Below, one piece after another: positions 24,401-35,201 of a stretch of DNA of 64,000 bases. The notes beneath the pieces are model-generated. The model was given only the letters and a program-made list of their open reading frames with translations. It was not told the origin of the DNA and did not search any database. The stretch is from Linnemannia elongata (taxonomy: Eukaryota; Mortierellomycota; Mortierellomycetes; Mortierellales; Mortierellaceae). The stretch lies in the NCBI GenBank assembly GCA_036320915.1, contig JAXBDG010000004.1:2728001-2792000 (forward strand). The letters are read 5' to 3'. A program made the position numbers and the translations under genes. Numbering within the stretch: position 1 is the first letter of the stretch; each line of letters opens with the position of its first letter.

Positions 24401-27400
24401 AGCAGTTGTAACCTCGGCGATAGATCTGACCTGGGTGGTCAAATTAGACGCCATGGTGTTCACATTGTCTGTCAGCTCTTTCCAAGTGCCGCTGACGTCT
24501 TCAACCTCTGCCTGACCACCCAGCTTGCCTTCTGTACCGACTTCACGAGCAACTCTGGTGACCTCGGCAGCGAACGTCGACAATTGATCCACCTAATAAA
24601 TTTAAATATAAAAAGAACGCGGACATTAGTTAACGCTCAAATGCGACATTTCCATCATAGTCAAGAAATATATAATTAAGAGAAAACCTACCATTGAGTT
24701 GATAGTGTTCTTCAAACCCAAGATCTCGCCCTGGGCTTGGACGTCGATCTTTTTAGAAAGGTCTCCACAGGCAACAGCAGTCGTGACCTCAGCAATGGAT
24801 CTGACTTGGGTGGTCAAATTTGACGCCATGGTGTTGACGTTATCTGTGAGCTCCTTCCATGTGCCGCTGACATCCTTAACGATGGCCTGACCGCCAAGCT
24901 TGCCCCCGGTACCGACCTCACGAGCCACTCTGGTGACCTCGGCTGCAAAAGTCCGCAGCTGTTCGACCATGGAGTTCACAGTCAACTTGAGCTCCGAAAT
25001 CTCGCCTTGGGCCTCAACGTCGATAGTCTTGGACAGATCTCCACAAGCAACAGCAGTGGTGACCTCGGCGATGGAACGGACCTGTGTCGTCAAATTGGAG
25101 GCCATGGTGTTGACGTTGTCGGTCAACTCCTTCCAAGTACCACTCACATCCTTGACAACGGCCTGACCGCCCAGCTTGCCTTCGGTACCAACTTCAAGAC
25201 TGACACGTGAGACCTCCGTGGCGAAAGTGCGGAGCTGTTCTACCATAGAGTTGACAGTCTTCTTGAGCTCTGAAATCTCTCCTTGCGCCTGAACATCGAT
25301 CTTCTTACTAAGGTCTCCGCAAGCGACAGCGGTGGTGACCTCAGCAATGGATCGGACCTGGGTAGTAAGGTTCGAGGCCATCGTGTTGACGTTGTCCGTG
25401 AGCTCCTTCCAGGTACCATCGACACCCTTGACCTCGGCTTGGCCTCCGAGAATACCCTCGGTACCGACCTCACGGGCGACACGTGTGACCTCGGCGGCGA
25501 ACGTCCTGAGCTGCTCCACCATAGAGTTGATCGTGTGCTTCAGTTCCGAAATCTCTCCTTGGGCCTGCACGTCAATCTTCTTGGACAAGTCACCACAGGC
25601 GACAGCGGTCGTGACTTCTGCAATGGATCGGACTTGCGTGGTAAGGTTCGATGCCATGATGTTGACGTTGTCGGTCAACTCCTTCCATGTACCGCTGACG
25701 TCCTTGACAACAGCTTGGCCGCCCAATCGACCCTCAGTACCGACTTCCAAACTGACACGGGTGACCTCAGCGGCAAAGGTTCTCAACTGCTCGACCATCG
25801 AGTTCACGGTCTTTTTCAGCTCAGAAATCTCTCCTTGAGCCTGGACGTCGATCTTCTTTGACAAGTCGCCACAAGCGACAGCGGTGGTGACCTCGGCGAT
25901 GGAACGGACCTGAGTCGTCAGGTTCGAAGCCATGAGGTTGACGTTATCTGTGAGCTCCTTCCAAGTGCCGCTGACATCCTTGACAACAGCCTGACCGCCC
26001 AACTTGCCCTCGGTTCCGACCTCACGAGCGACACGCGTGACCTCAGCGGCGAACGTCCTGAGTTGCTCCACCATCGAGTTGACGGTCTTCTTCAGCTCAG
26101 AAATCTCTCCTTGAGCCTCAACGTCAATCTTCTTGGACAAGTCACCACAGGCGACAGCGGTGGTGACCTCGGCGATCGATCGCACTTGCGTTGTCAAATT
26201 GGAGGCCATCGTATTGACGTTGTCGGTCAACTCCTTCCAAGTACCACTGACATCTTTCACAACAGCCTGACCACCCAGCTTGCCCTCGGTGCCGACTTCC
26301 AAACTGACACGGGTGACCTCGGCAGCGAAGGTCCGGAGTTGTTCCACCATGGAGTTGACGGTCTTTTTGAGCTCTGAAATCTCTCCTTGCGCCTGAACAT
26401 CGATCTTTTTACTAAGGTCTCCGCAAGCGACAGCGGTGGTGACCTCAGCAATGGATCGGACCTGGGTAGTAAGGTTCGAGGCCATCGTGTTGACGTTGTC
26501 CGTGAGCTCCTTCCAGGTACCATCGACACCCTTGACCTCGGCTTGGCCTCCGAGAATACCCTCGGTACCGACCTCACGGGCGACACGTGTGACCTCGGCG
26601 GCGAACGTCCTGAGTTGCTCCACCATCGAGTTCACAGTCTTCTTGAGCTCTGAAATCTCACCTTGGGCCTGAACATCGATCGTCTTGGATAGGTCCCCAC
26701 AAGCGACTGCGGTGGTGACCTCTGCGATCGATCGCACCTGCGTTGTCAGGTTGGAAGCCATGGTGTTGACGTTGTCCGTGAGCTCCTTCCAGGTTCCGTC
26801 CACGCCCTTGACCTCTGCCTGTCCTCCGAGAATACCCTCAGTTCCGACTTCACGAGCGACACGTGTGACTTCAGCGGCGAACGTCCTGAGTTGCTCCACC
26901 ATAGAGTTGATTGTGTGTTTCAACTCTGAGATCTCGCCCTGAGCTTGCACGTCGATCTTCTTGGACAAGTCACCACAGGCGACGGCAGTAGTCACCTCTG
27001 CAATCGACCGTACCTGGGTGGTTAGGTTGGACGCCATAGTGTTGACATTGTCGGTTAGTTCCTTCCATGTACCACTGACATCCTTGACCGTCGCCTGACC
27101 GCCCAGTTTTCCCTCGGTACCGACTTCCAAACTGACACGGGTGACCTCTGCGGCAAATGTCCTGAGCTGCTCCACCATGGAATTAACGGTCTTCTTCAAC
27201 TCGGAGATCTCTCCCTGTGCCTGAACGTCAATCTTCTTCGACAAGTCTCCACAAGCAACAGCAGTAGTGACCTCAGCGATCGAGCGGACCTGGGTTGTGA
27301 GGTTCGAAGCCATGAGGTTGACGTTATCTGTGAGCTCCTTCCAGGTGCCGCTAACATCCTTGACATGGGCCTGTCCACCCAATTTGCCCTCGGTACCGAC

Positions 27401-28695
27401 CTCGCGAGCGACACGAGTCACCTCTGCCGCAAAGGTTCGAAGTTGGTCAACCATAGTGTTCATTGTCTCCTTGAGCTCCAGAATCTCTCCTTGGACAGGT
27501 ACACTGACTTTCTTGGTCAAATCACCGCAAGCAACTGCCTTACAGACATCTGCAATGTCTCGGACCTGGCCTGTGAGGTTCGAGGCCATGAGGTTGACAT
27601 TGTCCGTGAGTTCCTTCCATGTGCCACTGACATCCTTGACATGGGCCTGTCCGCCGAGCTTGCCCTCTGTTCCGACTTCCAGACTGACACGCGAGACCTC
27701 AGTAGCAAACTCCTGCAGTTGATCGACCATAGTATTGATGGTATGTTTGAGGTCCATCATCTCGCCCTTGACCTCGACGGTAATCTTTTTGGACAGATCA
27801 CCCTTGGCGACAGCTTTACTCACATCCGCAATGTCTCGGACCTGAGTTGTCAAGTTGGCGGCCATAGTGTTGACGTTCTCGGTCAACTCGCGCCATGTGC
27901 CACCAACATCCTTTACCTCCGCCTGGCCTCCAAGTTTGCCTTCAGTTCCGACCTCGCGAGCGACACGGGTGACCTCAGCGGCAAACGTACGAAGCTGCTC
28001 CACCATCGAGTTCACGGTCAACTTGAGCTCCGAAATCTCTCCCTGCGCCTGAACATCGATCGTCTTGGACAAGTCTCCGCAGGCGACAGCGGTGGTGACC
28101 TCGGCGATAGAGCGGACTTGGGTGGTGAGATTAGATGCCATGGTGTTCACGTTGTCGGTGAGCTCCTTCCAGGTTCCATCGACGCCACCGACCAAAGCCT
28201 GACCGCCAAGCTTGCCCTCGGTTCCGACCTCGTGGGCGACACGGGTGACCTCTGACGAGAATGAGCGCAATTGGTCGACTGTTTGTGTTGATTGTTGTTT
28301 TCGTTGTTATTGTTGTGATGTTTGTTGGTTTGTTGTTATTGTTGTTGTGAAGACATATGTCCAGATAAGGTTATGTTGGATTGTCGTTCCCGATGGCGAT
28401 ATTATTGCAATTAAATAATTCCACGAGAAAAAAAATTGAGCCCAAACGAATTTCGTCCGCAGTCGCCAAATGTAAAAAGATTTTCCAAGAAAGATGATCC
28501 AGCGCGTGCAGATTGGGAAAAAAAAGGAGAAGGAAAAAAAAAAAAAAAAGATGATGTCAGTCGCGAGAAAAACACAAAACGCAAAAGGAGACAAAAAAAA
28601 AATGTTGTAAGGGTTGTCCTGCCGCCATTCTGTCCAATGAGCAGCTGCTCAACCGTCGGAGACACAACAAGACAAGAAGAAAGAATAAACATGAG

Positions 28696-28737
<42 letters not shown>

Positions 28738-31047
28738 GAAGGGCCGATTGACCCCAATCCGGTTGGCATTTCAAGAAGAAAAGGAATAGGAAAAGTCAGG
28801 GATACTTCAGGGGTCCCTGCTCAGAAAAAGCGGGATGCCAATCTTAAGTGAAAGAGAAGGAAAGAAAAGAAAAGACGATACTCTATCTGATTCGTTCCGT
28901 CCCTCGATTCTCTCATTACCATTGCAAAGAATGCAAGAAGTACAACACCCCTCACACCCTTCCAAATCAGAAGAAAAGAAAAGCGAAAGAAGGGGATTGA
29001 GATGTGCCAAACATTGCGCAGAGCGAGAGGGGTTGAGCTGCAACTTGTTTCGTATGCCCGTTCGAGCAGGTGAAGGGTATGAGGCAAGGAAGGAGAGAAA
29101 AACAAAGGAAAGAGGGGTCGATAATGCACGCGTCCTTGTGTTTGGCTGTTCGGCAATGAAAAGTGACAAATGTGTGAAGAGGCAGGAGGGCCTTTGTTTG
29201 TGTGTTTTGGATTCGTTGTTGGTCGGTCTGTCGCCCTTGTTGACTTGGTCGTTGTAGTTGCTCAGAGGGTTTTGTTGTTGATGGATGGTCGCCTTAACAG
29301 GATTGCCCTCCTCCTCTTCATTTATTTTCATTCAACAACACCCTCCACCCGCCCATGGCCAAAAAAGATAACAGAAGCGCATGCAATATGATGTCTATTC
29401 AGTTCGAACCACCCTCCTCCCCGATTCATGCAAAAATAACAATATCATCCCCTTCTCTCGAGATGACAACAATACTGCAGGACAATAATAAACACGCACA
29501 CCACCACCTTTTTTTTCTCTTTGCTTTCCTTCTTTGCGCGATAAAGAAAAACAGCGCCATCGATCCTCCAATGTTCCGAAAACAGAAAACAATGATGAAA
29601 ACGTACCCATAGTGTTGATAGTGTTCTTGAGGACGAGGGTCTCGCCCTTGACGGCAACAGTAATCTTTTGGCTGAGATCACCGTGGGCAACGGCCGTGCA
29701 GACAGAGGCAATGTCACGCACTTGCTCGGAGTGACCAACAGTCATTGTGTTGAGATGGCTGACAAACTCTTTCCAGATACCGTGTTCATCCTCCATGTTG
29801 GCCTGGACCCCGAGCTTGCCCTCGACTCCCTGGGCTGCGACACGGATGACTTCCTCTGTAAAGTTGGATAACTTGGCAACCATCGCGTTGATGGAGGTGG
29901 CGAGGAAGGACTGGTTGCAGGCAGGGCGATCGCATGTAATCCGGAGCGAGAGGTCTCCTTGGACCACAGCAGCAGCAACGAGGGCACAATGATGGATGCA
30001 GGCGGCGCAAGGGACCTCTTCCGAGGGCAAGTCAGCACCCGAAAAGGAAAGGGCTGAGAGTACCAGTGCGGAGGGTTCTGATGAAGGGAGGCCTGGGCCT
30101 TGGGTTGGGAGACCAGGGGTCAGGACAGAAGCAGCGGGTGTAGCAGGTGAGACTGCAAGCTCTGGAAGAAGATCGAGGGGGAAGGATGAGAGCGCAGAGT
30201 TGAAGGAATCAGGGGAGGAAGGACGAGAGGAGTTGGACAGTTCACCAGGATGAAAGCCCAAGTAGGGCGACATACCTCCACCGACACTCTCGTAGGATGA
30301 AGACAACGGCGACAGGCTCCTGTTCTGGTGATGGTGAGAGTGGGGGATATTGAGAGAGCTGGTGGTAGGGAGAGACGAAGAAGAAGTGATTGGGGTGGGT
30401 GGGGGTGGAGGCAAGGGAGCTGGCAAGGGCATAGCATCTGTAGAGCTGTCGGAGCTGCTGTTTTGGCTACTATTGCTGCCGGAGAGTGAGGCGGCATCGC
30501 TGTAGGAGTGGATAGACGGAATAGTAGAGGGACCGTCAAGGTCAATAGAGGAAGAAGGGTGGGCAGAGTATGGCGAAGGGTATGAGGTTGAATTGTCGTT
30601 CATAAAGTCCCAGGTTGTCGAAGCAGCATCACCCTCGGCGTTGGTAGCCCATCTGTTTGAAGTGGAAATGGGTGGGGAGAGGATGTCGACTGGAGGAGTA
30701 AGAATGAGCGGAGCCCGCTGTTGGATGTGATTCTCGACTTTTTCGGTTGTGGTGATAGTTGCGTTGGCCTTTTGTTCTAACCGGAGACGGGCAAGGTCGG
30801 CTTCGATGAGGAGAATCTTTTGGACAAGGCTTGAGAGAGCAAGGTCGACTTTGGAGATGGATGGTGATTGTTGTGATTGTTGTTGTTTTTGTTCCGGTTG
30901 TTGTGGAGGAGTGTTGTTATTGTCGGTTGGTTGTTGAAGAGAGAGAAGGGTGGGAGGAATGTCGGAGTGGTTGCCGGTGAGGAGGGCGTCGATGATTGTT
31001 GCGACTTGGTCGAGGTAGACCTCTTCTGCGGTTGCTGTTGTGGCCAT
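18469..31047 (-). CDS. NIK1: Giant group III hybrid histidine kinase with about 27 tandem HAMP-type units
   Basis: Ten exons are predicted in coding order: 31047-29607, 28278-24692, 24592-24317, 24209-23658, 23562-23287, 23178-20971, 20866-20481, 20363-20218, 20110-18792, 18651-18469. All have GT-AG borders and matching phases, giving 3,457 residues. Residues 1-345 are Ser/Pro/Thr-rich. Residues about 347-480 hold a divergent first HAMP-type unit preceded by CAACIHHC. Twenty-five 92-residue units ([29 protein letters not shown] motifs) follow to residue 2780, then one diverged unit. The kinase core has the H-box [15 protein letters not shown] with His2906, the N-box around [25 protein letters not shown] and [11 protein letters not shown]. 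The receiver domain has AEDN, phospho-acceptor Asp3338 in LILMDVQMP, and Lys in TKPL. There is no membrane segment, as in cytosolic Nik1/Os-1 kinases that feed the HOG phosphorelay through Ypd1. Those are usually 1,100-1,300 residues with five to seven such units, so the array is the anomaly. The gene symbol is assigned by family resemblance. Confidence 0.92.
20971..28278 (-). repeat. Array of twenty-five 276-nt HAMP-type coding units
   Basis: Units are distributed over exons as 13 (24692-28278, plus one base from exon 1), 1 (24317-24592), 2 (23658-24209), 1 (23287-23562) and 8 (20971-23178). Every exon length is an exact multiple of 276 nt, so no unit has gained or lost a base. Two main unit types are seen: AREVGTEG with QAEVKGVDG or QAEVEDVSG, and SLEVGTEG with QAVVKDVSG. 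Group III kinases are known to contain such 90-residue repeats, each a canonical plus a divergent HAMP helix pair; the number here is far above the usual. Confidence 0.93.
28279..29606 (-). other. Long first intron of the kinase gene
   Basis: The 1,328-nt intron has a GTACGT donor and a CAAACAG acceptor and splits a Val codon as ATG G / TC GAC. It contains a 37-nt run (A on +, T in the transcript) at 28696-28732. The other eight introns of the gene are 95-140 nt. No coding sequence is seen in it on either strand. Confidence 0.8.
28696..28732 (+). repeat. 37-nt A run
   Basis: Uninterrupted homopolymer inside the first intron of the kinase gene. It is expected to be length-variable and a place where assemblies err. 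Confidence 0.9.
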
Positions 31048-31460
31048 TGTGATTGAATTGAGTGTATGTATATTTGTTGTTGATGAGGAAGGAAGGGAGA
31101 GATAGAGTGAGATTGAAGGGAGAGGATAGGTAGGGGTGTAAAAAGAGACTAGAAGGGTATGGTTAGAACAGGAGTTGAAGAAGGAGGAGGAGGAGGAGTG
31201 AGGACGAAGGTTTGGAAGAAGAAGAAGAACGAGTTGAGGGAGTGGGAGTGGGAATAGAACTGAGTGGCCATACCACTTCTGCTTTTTGAAGGGGTTGTTG
31301 TTGTTAAGAAAGGTGTAAAGAAAGGGTGAGGGTGAAGGTGGAGGTGGAAGAGCAAAGTGAATGAAAAGGAAAGGGAGGGAAAGGAAAGGAAAGGAAAGGA
31401 AAGGAAAAGGAAAAGGAAGGGAAGGGAAAGTGGACAGGCGAAGGAGGGAAAAAAGATAAC

Positions 31461-31489
<29 letters not shown>
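31461..31489 (+). repeat. 29-nt A run in kinase upstream region
   Basis: Homopolymer about 410 bp upstream of the predicted kinase start codon, next to GGAAA and GA tracts. Confidence 0.9.
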
Positions 31490-31493
<4 letters not shown>

Positions 31494-31754
31494 TATGGAT
31501 TAAAAAGATGACAGACTCACGCACACACACATACATACATACATACACACAGACACAAACAGTTCACAAACAGAGAGAGAGAGAGAGGGAGAGAGAGAGG
31601 GAGAGAGAGAAAGTGAGAGCGAGAAAGAGAGAGAGAGATGAGAGCAAAGAACACCCAACCAACCACCAGACTGACCAGAAGGACAACGATACCAGGGGTG
31701 GTCATCATTTTATTATAGCTTTATAGGATAGAACATGGGGGCACAGCTGGAGGA

Positions 31755-31781
31755 CATCTACATGTACAGTACATGTAGATG
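31755..31781. promoter_or_regulatory. 27-nt perfect palindrome upstream of the kinase gene
   Basis: Arms CATCTACATGTAC and GTACATGTAGATG are exact reverse complements around one central A, about 710 bp upstream of the kinase start codon. A 13-bp arm in a unique-looking region is unlikely by chance and could bind a dimeric regulator or fold as a cruciform. No known motif is claimed. Confidence 0.5.
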
Positions 31782-32165
31782 ACACCTGGGTATGCCGGAT
31801 ATGCAGTGTCTGTGACTATGTGTGTGTGTTAGGCTGTGGGGTGAAGAGGACGAAGGGCTCGACAGACACATTGGCATGAGAGACTATTACTCGAAGGGTA
31901 CTAAGACACCCATGGGCCATGGACAATGCATTTGGAAGACAGATTCACACACAGACAGAGAGCACTAGAAAAAGCCATGACTGAGCCGCAGATCGGGCAT
32001 GCTCTCTGTCTCTCTTTGTTGTCTGTTTTCTTTCTTCCTCTTTCTTCGTTTTCTTCTTCTTCTTTAACAATAGCATCTTTGTCTCCAAAAAGAAAAAAAA
32101 ATCAACTGTCGATCGGTGATAAGTGATCAACGACTGATAGATACTGGAGCCCGATGGTACCACTG

Positions 32166-32194
32166 TCCTGGGTCATATCATATCGCACCCAGGA
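32166..32194. repeat. Inverted repeat with 8-bp arms
   Basis: TCCTGGGT (32166-32173) and ACCCAGGA (32187-32194) pair perfectly around a 13-nt loop. It lies about 1.1 kb upstream of the kinase start. Confidence 0.4.
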
Positions 32195-33370
32195 TGAGCA
32201 CTATTATAAGAAACAAAAAAGAACATTGAACACAAATAAAAGAGACCAAGATCGTTCACAAAAGTAGAAGGGGCAACTAACTATAAGCTATAAGTGATAG
32301 AGACTAGCTAACTATTCCCTAGTCTGGTTTTCTCTTTCATAGACAAAGACCAACAAAATGCCAGAGAACTGGTAAGCAGAATATGCTTTTAGGTGATAAA
32401 AAAAAAGAACCTTCCTTTCATTCATGCCTTGCCTTCCTAAGAAAAGGCAGTTGCTGGCTTGGTTTTTGTCTCGCCTCGGGGATGACAGATGCGTTTTTTT
32501 CCCTTTTCTTTTTTAGCGTCTTTTTTTTACAATTGCTCCTCCCCTCCTCTCCACTAACCCTTGTTCCTCATTACGAGAAAAGAAGGGGGCGATGAACAAA
32601 GGCAACAGATATCCTTCTCTTTCGTTATCTCTGCGTACTGTACGTGTGTCCTTTGTGCCCTGTGTGTTACCCTCACACAAAATTCAATCAAACGCAAAAA
32701 AGCAGATCCTCCCCCCCCCCCGTCAGTCCCTCTGGCAAGTCAGCCAGCCACACACACACAAGGCCCCCAATCCAATCTCCTTCCCTCCCTCTCTTCATCC
32801 CCTGAAAGAAAAAGAAACCCCTTCGCACTAGCGTACTTTTTGTTTCCTTCCAAGAAAAAAAGTTCAAGGGTCCTCCCTCTTAGTCCAACTGACCTCTCCC
32901 ATGTATCCTTCTCCCCCGCACTTTTTATTCGCTTGCTTTCATGCTCAATCCTGTATGTCCGACTGTCCGACTCGTTGAATTTTTTCATTAGCCCCGATCC
33001 ATCCGATCGAATGGCTGTGTTTAACTTTTTCTCTTCCATCTCTTCCACTCTTTTGTCGCTCTTTTTTATTCACTGGTCCTTCTAATAGCAAAATAACCCA
33101 CCAGATCTAAACGAGCAACAAAAACAAAATATGTAACCTTACACATCGATTTCTTTTGTACACCTATCCTCTCTGTCGTCATGCGTCCACCTCACTTCCT
33201 TGTTCAAAATGCGAACTCTCTCTGTCGCTACCCCAGTTACCTCCGAGAATAGACCCAGCCAGGGTACGTCCCGCTTCATACAAAACAGATACATCACATC
33301 TAAAACACGCACACAGACACACGGACAACAAAAAAGGTATAAAATGTGGGCGTAAGAAAGATGTAATTTG

Positions 33371-33480
33371 ACCTCCCGCCTCCCTACCTGGCCTTGTGGA
33401 CTACATAAGGGCCCCCGGACCGCGTCTGGCCTCGGTGACCTGCGGCAGGCAAAGGTCGACTACCAGGCCTCAGACCTTTT
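33371..33480. other. GC-rich island with a strong imperfect hairpin and T-run end
   Basis: About 100 nt of GC-rich sequence sits abruptly in AT-rich spacer. From 33424 to 33476 the segments GTCTG, GCCT, GGT and GACC pair in order with GGTC, ACC, AGGC and CAGAC, giving about 16 bp with small bulges around a 13-nt apex. A T run follows at once. This resembles a small RNA gene ended by a Pol III terminator, or a fragment of a mobile element. It does not fold as a tRNA by eye. Confidence 0.3.
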
Positions 33481-35159
33481 TTGTTTTTGTTTTTGTTTTT
33501 TTTGGTGACAACACTCCAGATCTCTGCATATTTTTGTCTTGATTACGCTTAGCCCCGAACAAAGCGTCTGTTGCCGTTGGTAGATTCCTCGTTTTAGTTA
33601 AAAAAAGTGAACTGTTGAGAAATTTGGTGTTTGTATATGTGCTCCAACCAACCCAACTCTTGTTTTTTTTTTCTTCACACCTCTCTTCGTACGGTGGGCC
33701 AAGGACATAAGAAAGAGATATTTGGGTTGTCAGCAGACACCAAAAATCTCCCGTTGGTTCACGACGATAGACGTTCAATTTTTGGTTCCAATCATTACTT
33801 TCGACAAATAACAAAGAGCGACAGCAAAAACGATTCTCTCATTCCCTCTCATCTGCCCATTCTTGGTTCGTTGTTCACAATCCCTTCTTGTCGTTTACTG
33901 TAGTCCACCCTGTTTTTCATGCACTCCTCATGAGTCGAGCAAAGAAAAAAAAGCAGTGACCCCGTTCTTTTCGCACATGAGAACCAAAAACTAAAGCAAC
34001 GCATATGTGTCTGTTAATGGTGAACTGGTTCGAACCGAGCCAGAGATAGAGAGCAACAAGAAAGTGAGAAGGGAGGGAAAAGGGGGGGGGAGTGAGCCGC
34101 ACGAGGATCCTTTTTTTTTTACCTATCATAGTAATAGTCTACGATAGAGAAAAACACTGTCAATGGATCATCGTCTATGTACGTGAGTCACGGACGTATT
34201 CTTTATCTCTTTCGCCATTGGGAGCATTAGCATGGGAAGCAAAGGAGTGATGCTTTTGCCAATTGCCTATGGTGCTTTACCATAGCACATGCTTCTTGCC
34301 CCGTCAATTGTGTCGTAATTCGTAAATACGTCAACCCAAGGCATGAACGTCCATTTCATATATCTACATTAGGGAGAGACAAAAAAAAAGAGAGATGAAA
34401 AAGGAGATGGAAGGCCCAACAACAGTAGATGTGCGAAAGAGATGCGCTTGTTGCTCTTTCTTCTCTCTCTCCCTCCTCTCGCTTCCTCTCTTTCTCACCT
34501 TCCTTCTGACCCTCATGCAGGCATTGGCCAATAGGAGACGAGGAAATGAAATGAACAACAACAGCGACAGGGGGCACGGGAACATTCATTTTTCATTTCT
34601 TCACCTTGTCCGTTAGCTTCTTTTTTTTTTCTTCTCTAGGCGAGATAGCGCTCGTTCACCGCGACGCGTAGACAACCAAGCAAGAGAAGTAGGAATACCA
34701 TTAATCCTCGATGTCTTACCAAAACGACACCAAGGCCTGATAACAAGAAAAAAAATAAACACAACAGCCAACCAGGCCACAGTTCACCCGTAGAAAAAAT
34801 ATAGAATTTCTACCTTGAACCACAACAGCGACGCCACCCCAGTAACAACGCCAAGTCGAATAACCTCAAGCCCAAACCTTGACAGATACAATGCCTGATG
34901 ACCCATGGTGGCAAAACAACAACAATAAAAAGAATACAATCGCATCGGGAATCACATTAATGCATCCGATACCTCTTGTCGTGCTGCATCTGCATTGCAT
35001 GGCATTTGTTTTTTGTCCGCATGCAAAAACAACAAACAAAATAATTCTACCGAGTCTTGCCTTGGCGTTACAAACGAGCAAGCACTCCGCGGGAGTTTTT
35101 TCTGTTTTGTCTGGTGGGAAAGTCAGGGTCTGGCAAGACAAAGAAGGATAGCTGACCTT

Positions 35160-35166
<7 letters not shown>

Positions 35167-35201
<35 letters not shown>
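35167..35201 (+). repeat. 35-nt T run
   Basis: Homopolymer in the kinase/Skn7 spacer; no gene nearby. Confidence 0.9.

Noticed and set aside
31048..31548. Upstream extension of the kinase N-terminus
   Set aside because: The open frame before ATG 31047 is made of purine/pyrimidine tracts and homopolymers; the ATG at 31047 starts balanced coding sequence.
34026..34040. GGTTCGAACC, similar to a tRNA B box
   Set aside because: The flanking bases do not form a T-arm stem on either strand, and no A box or cloverleaf can be drawn.
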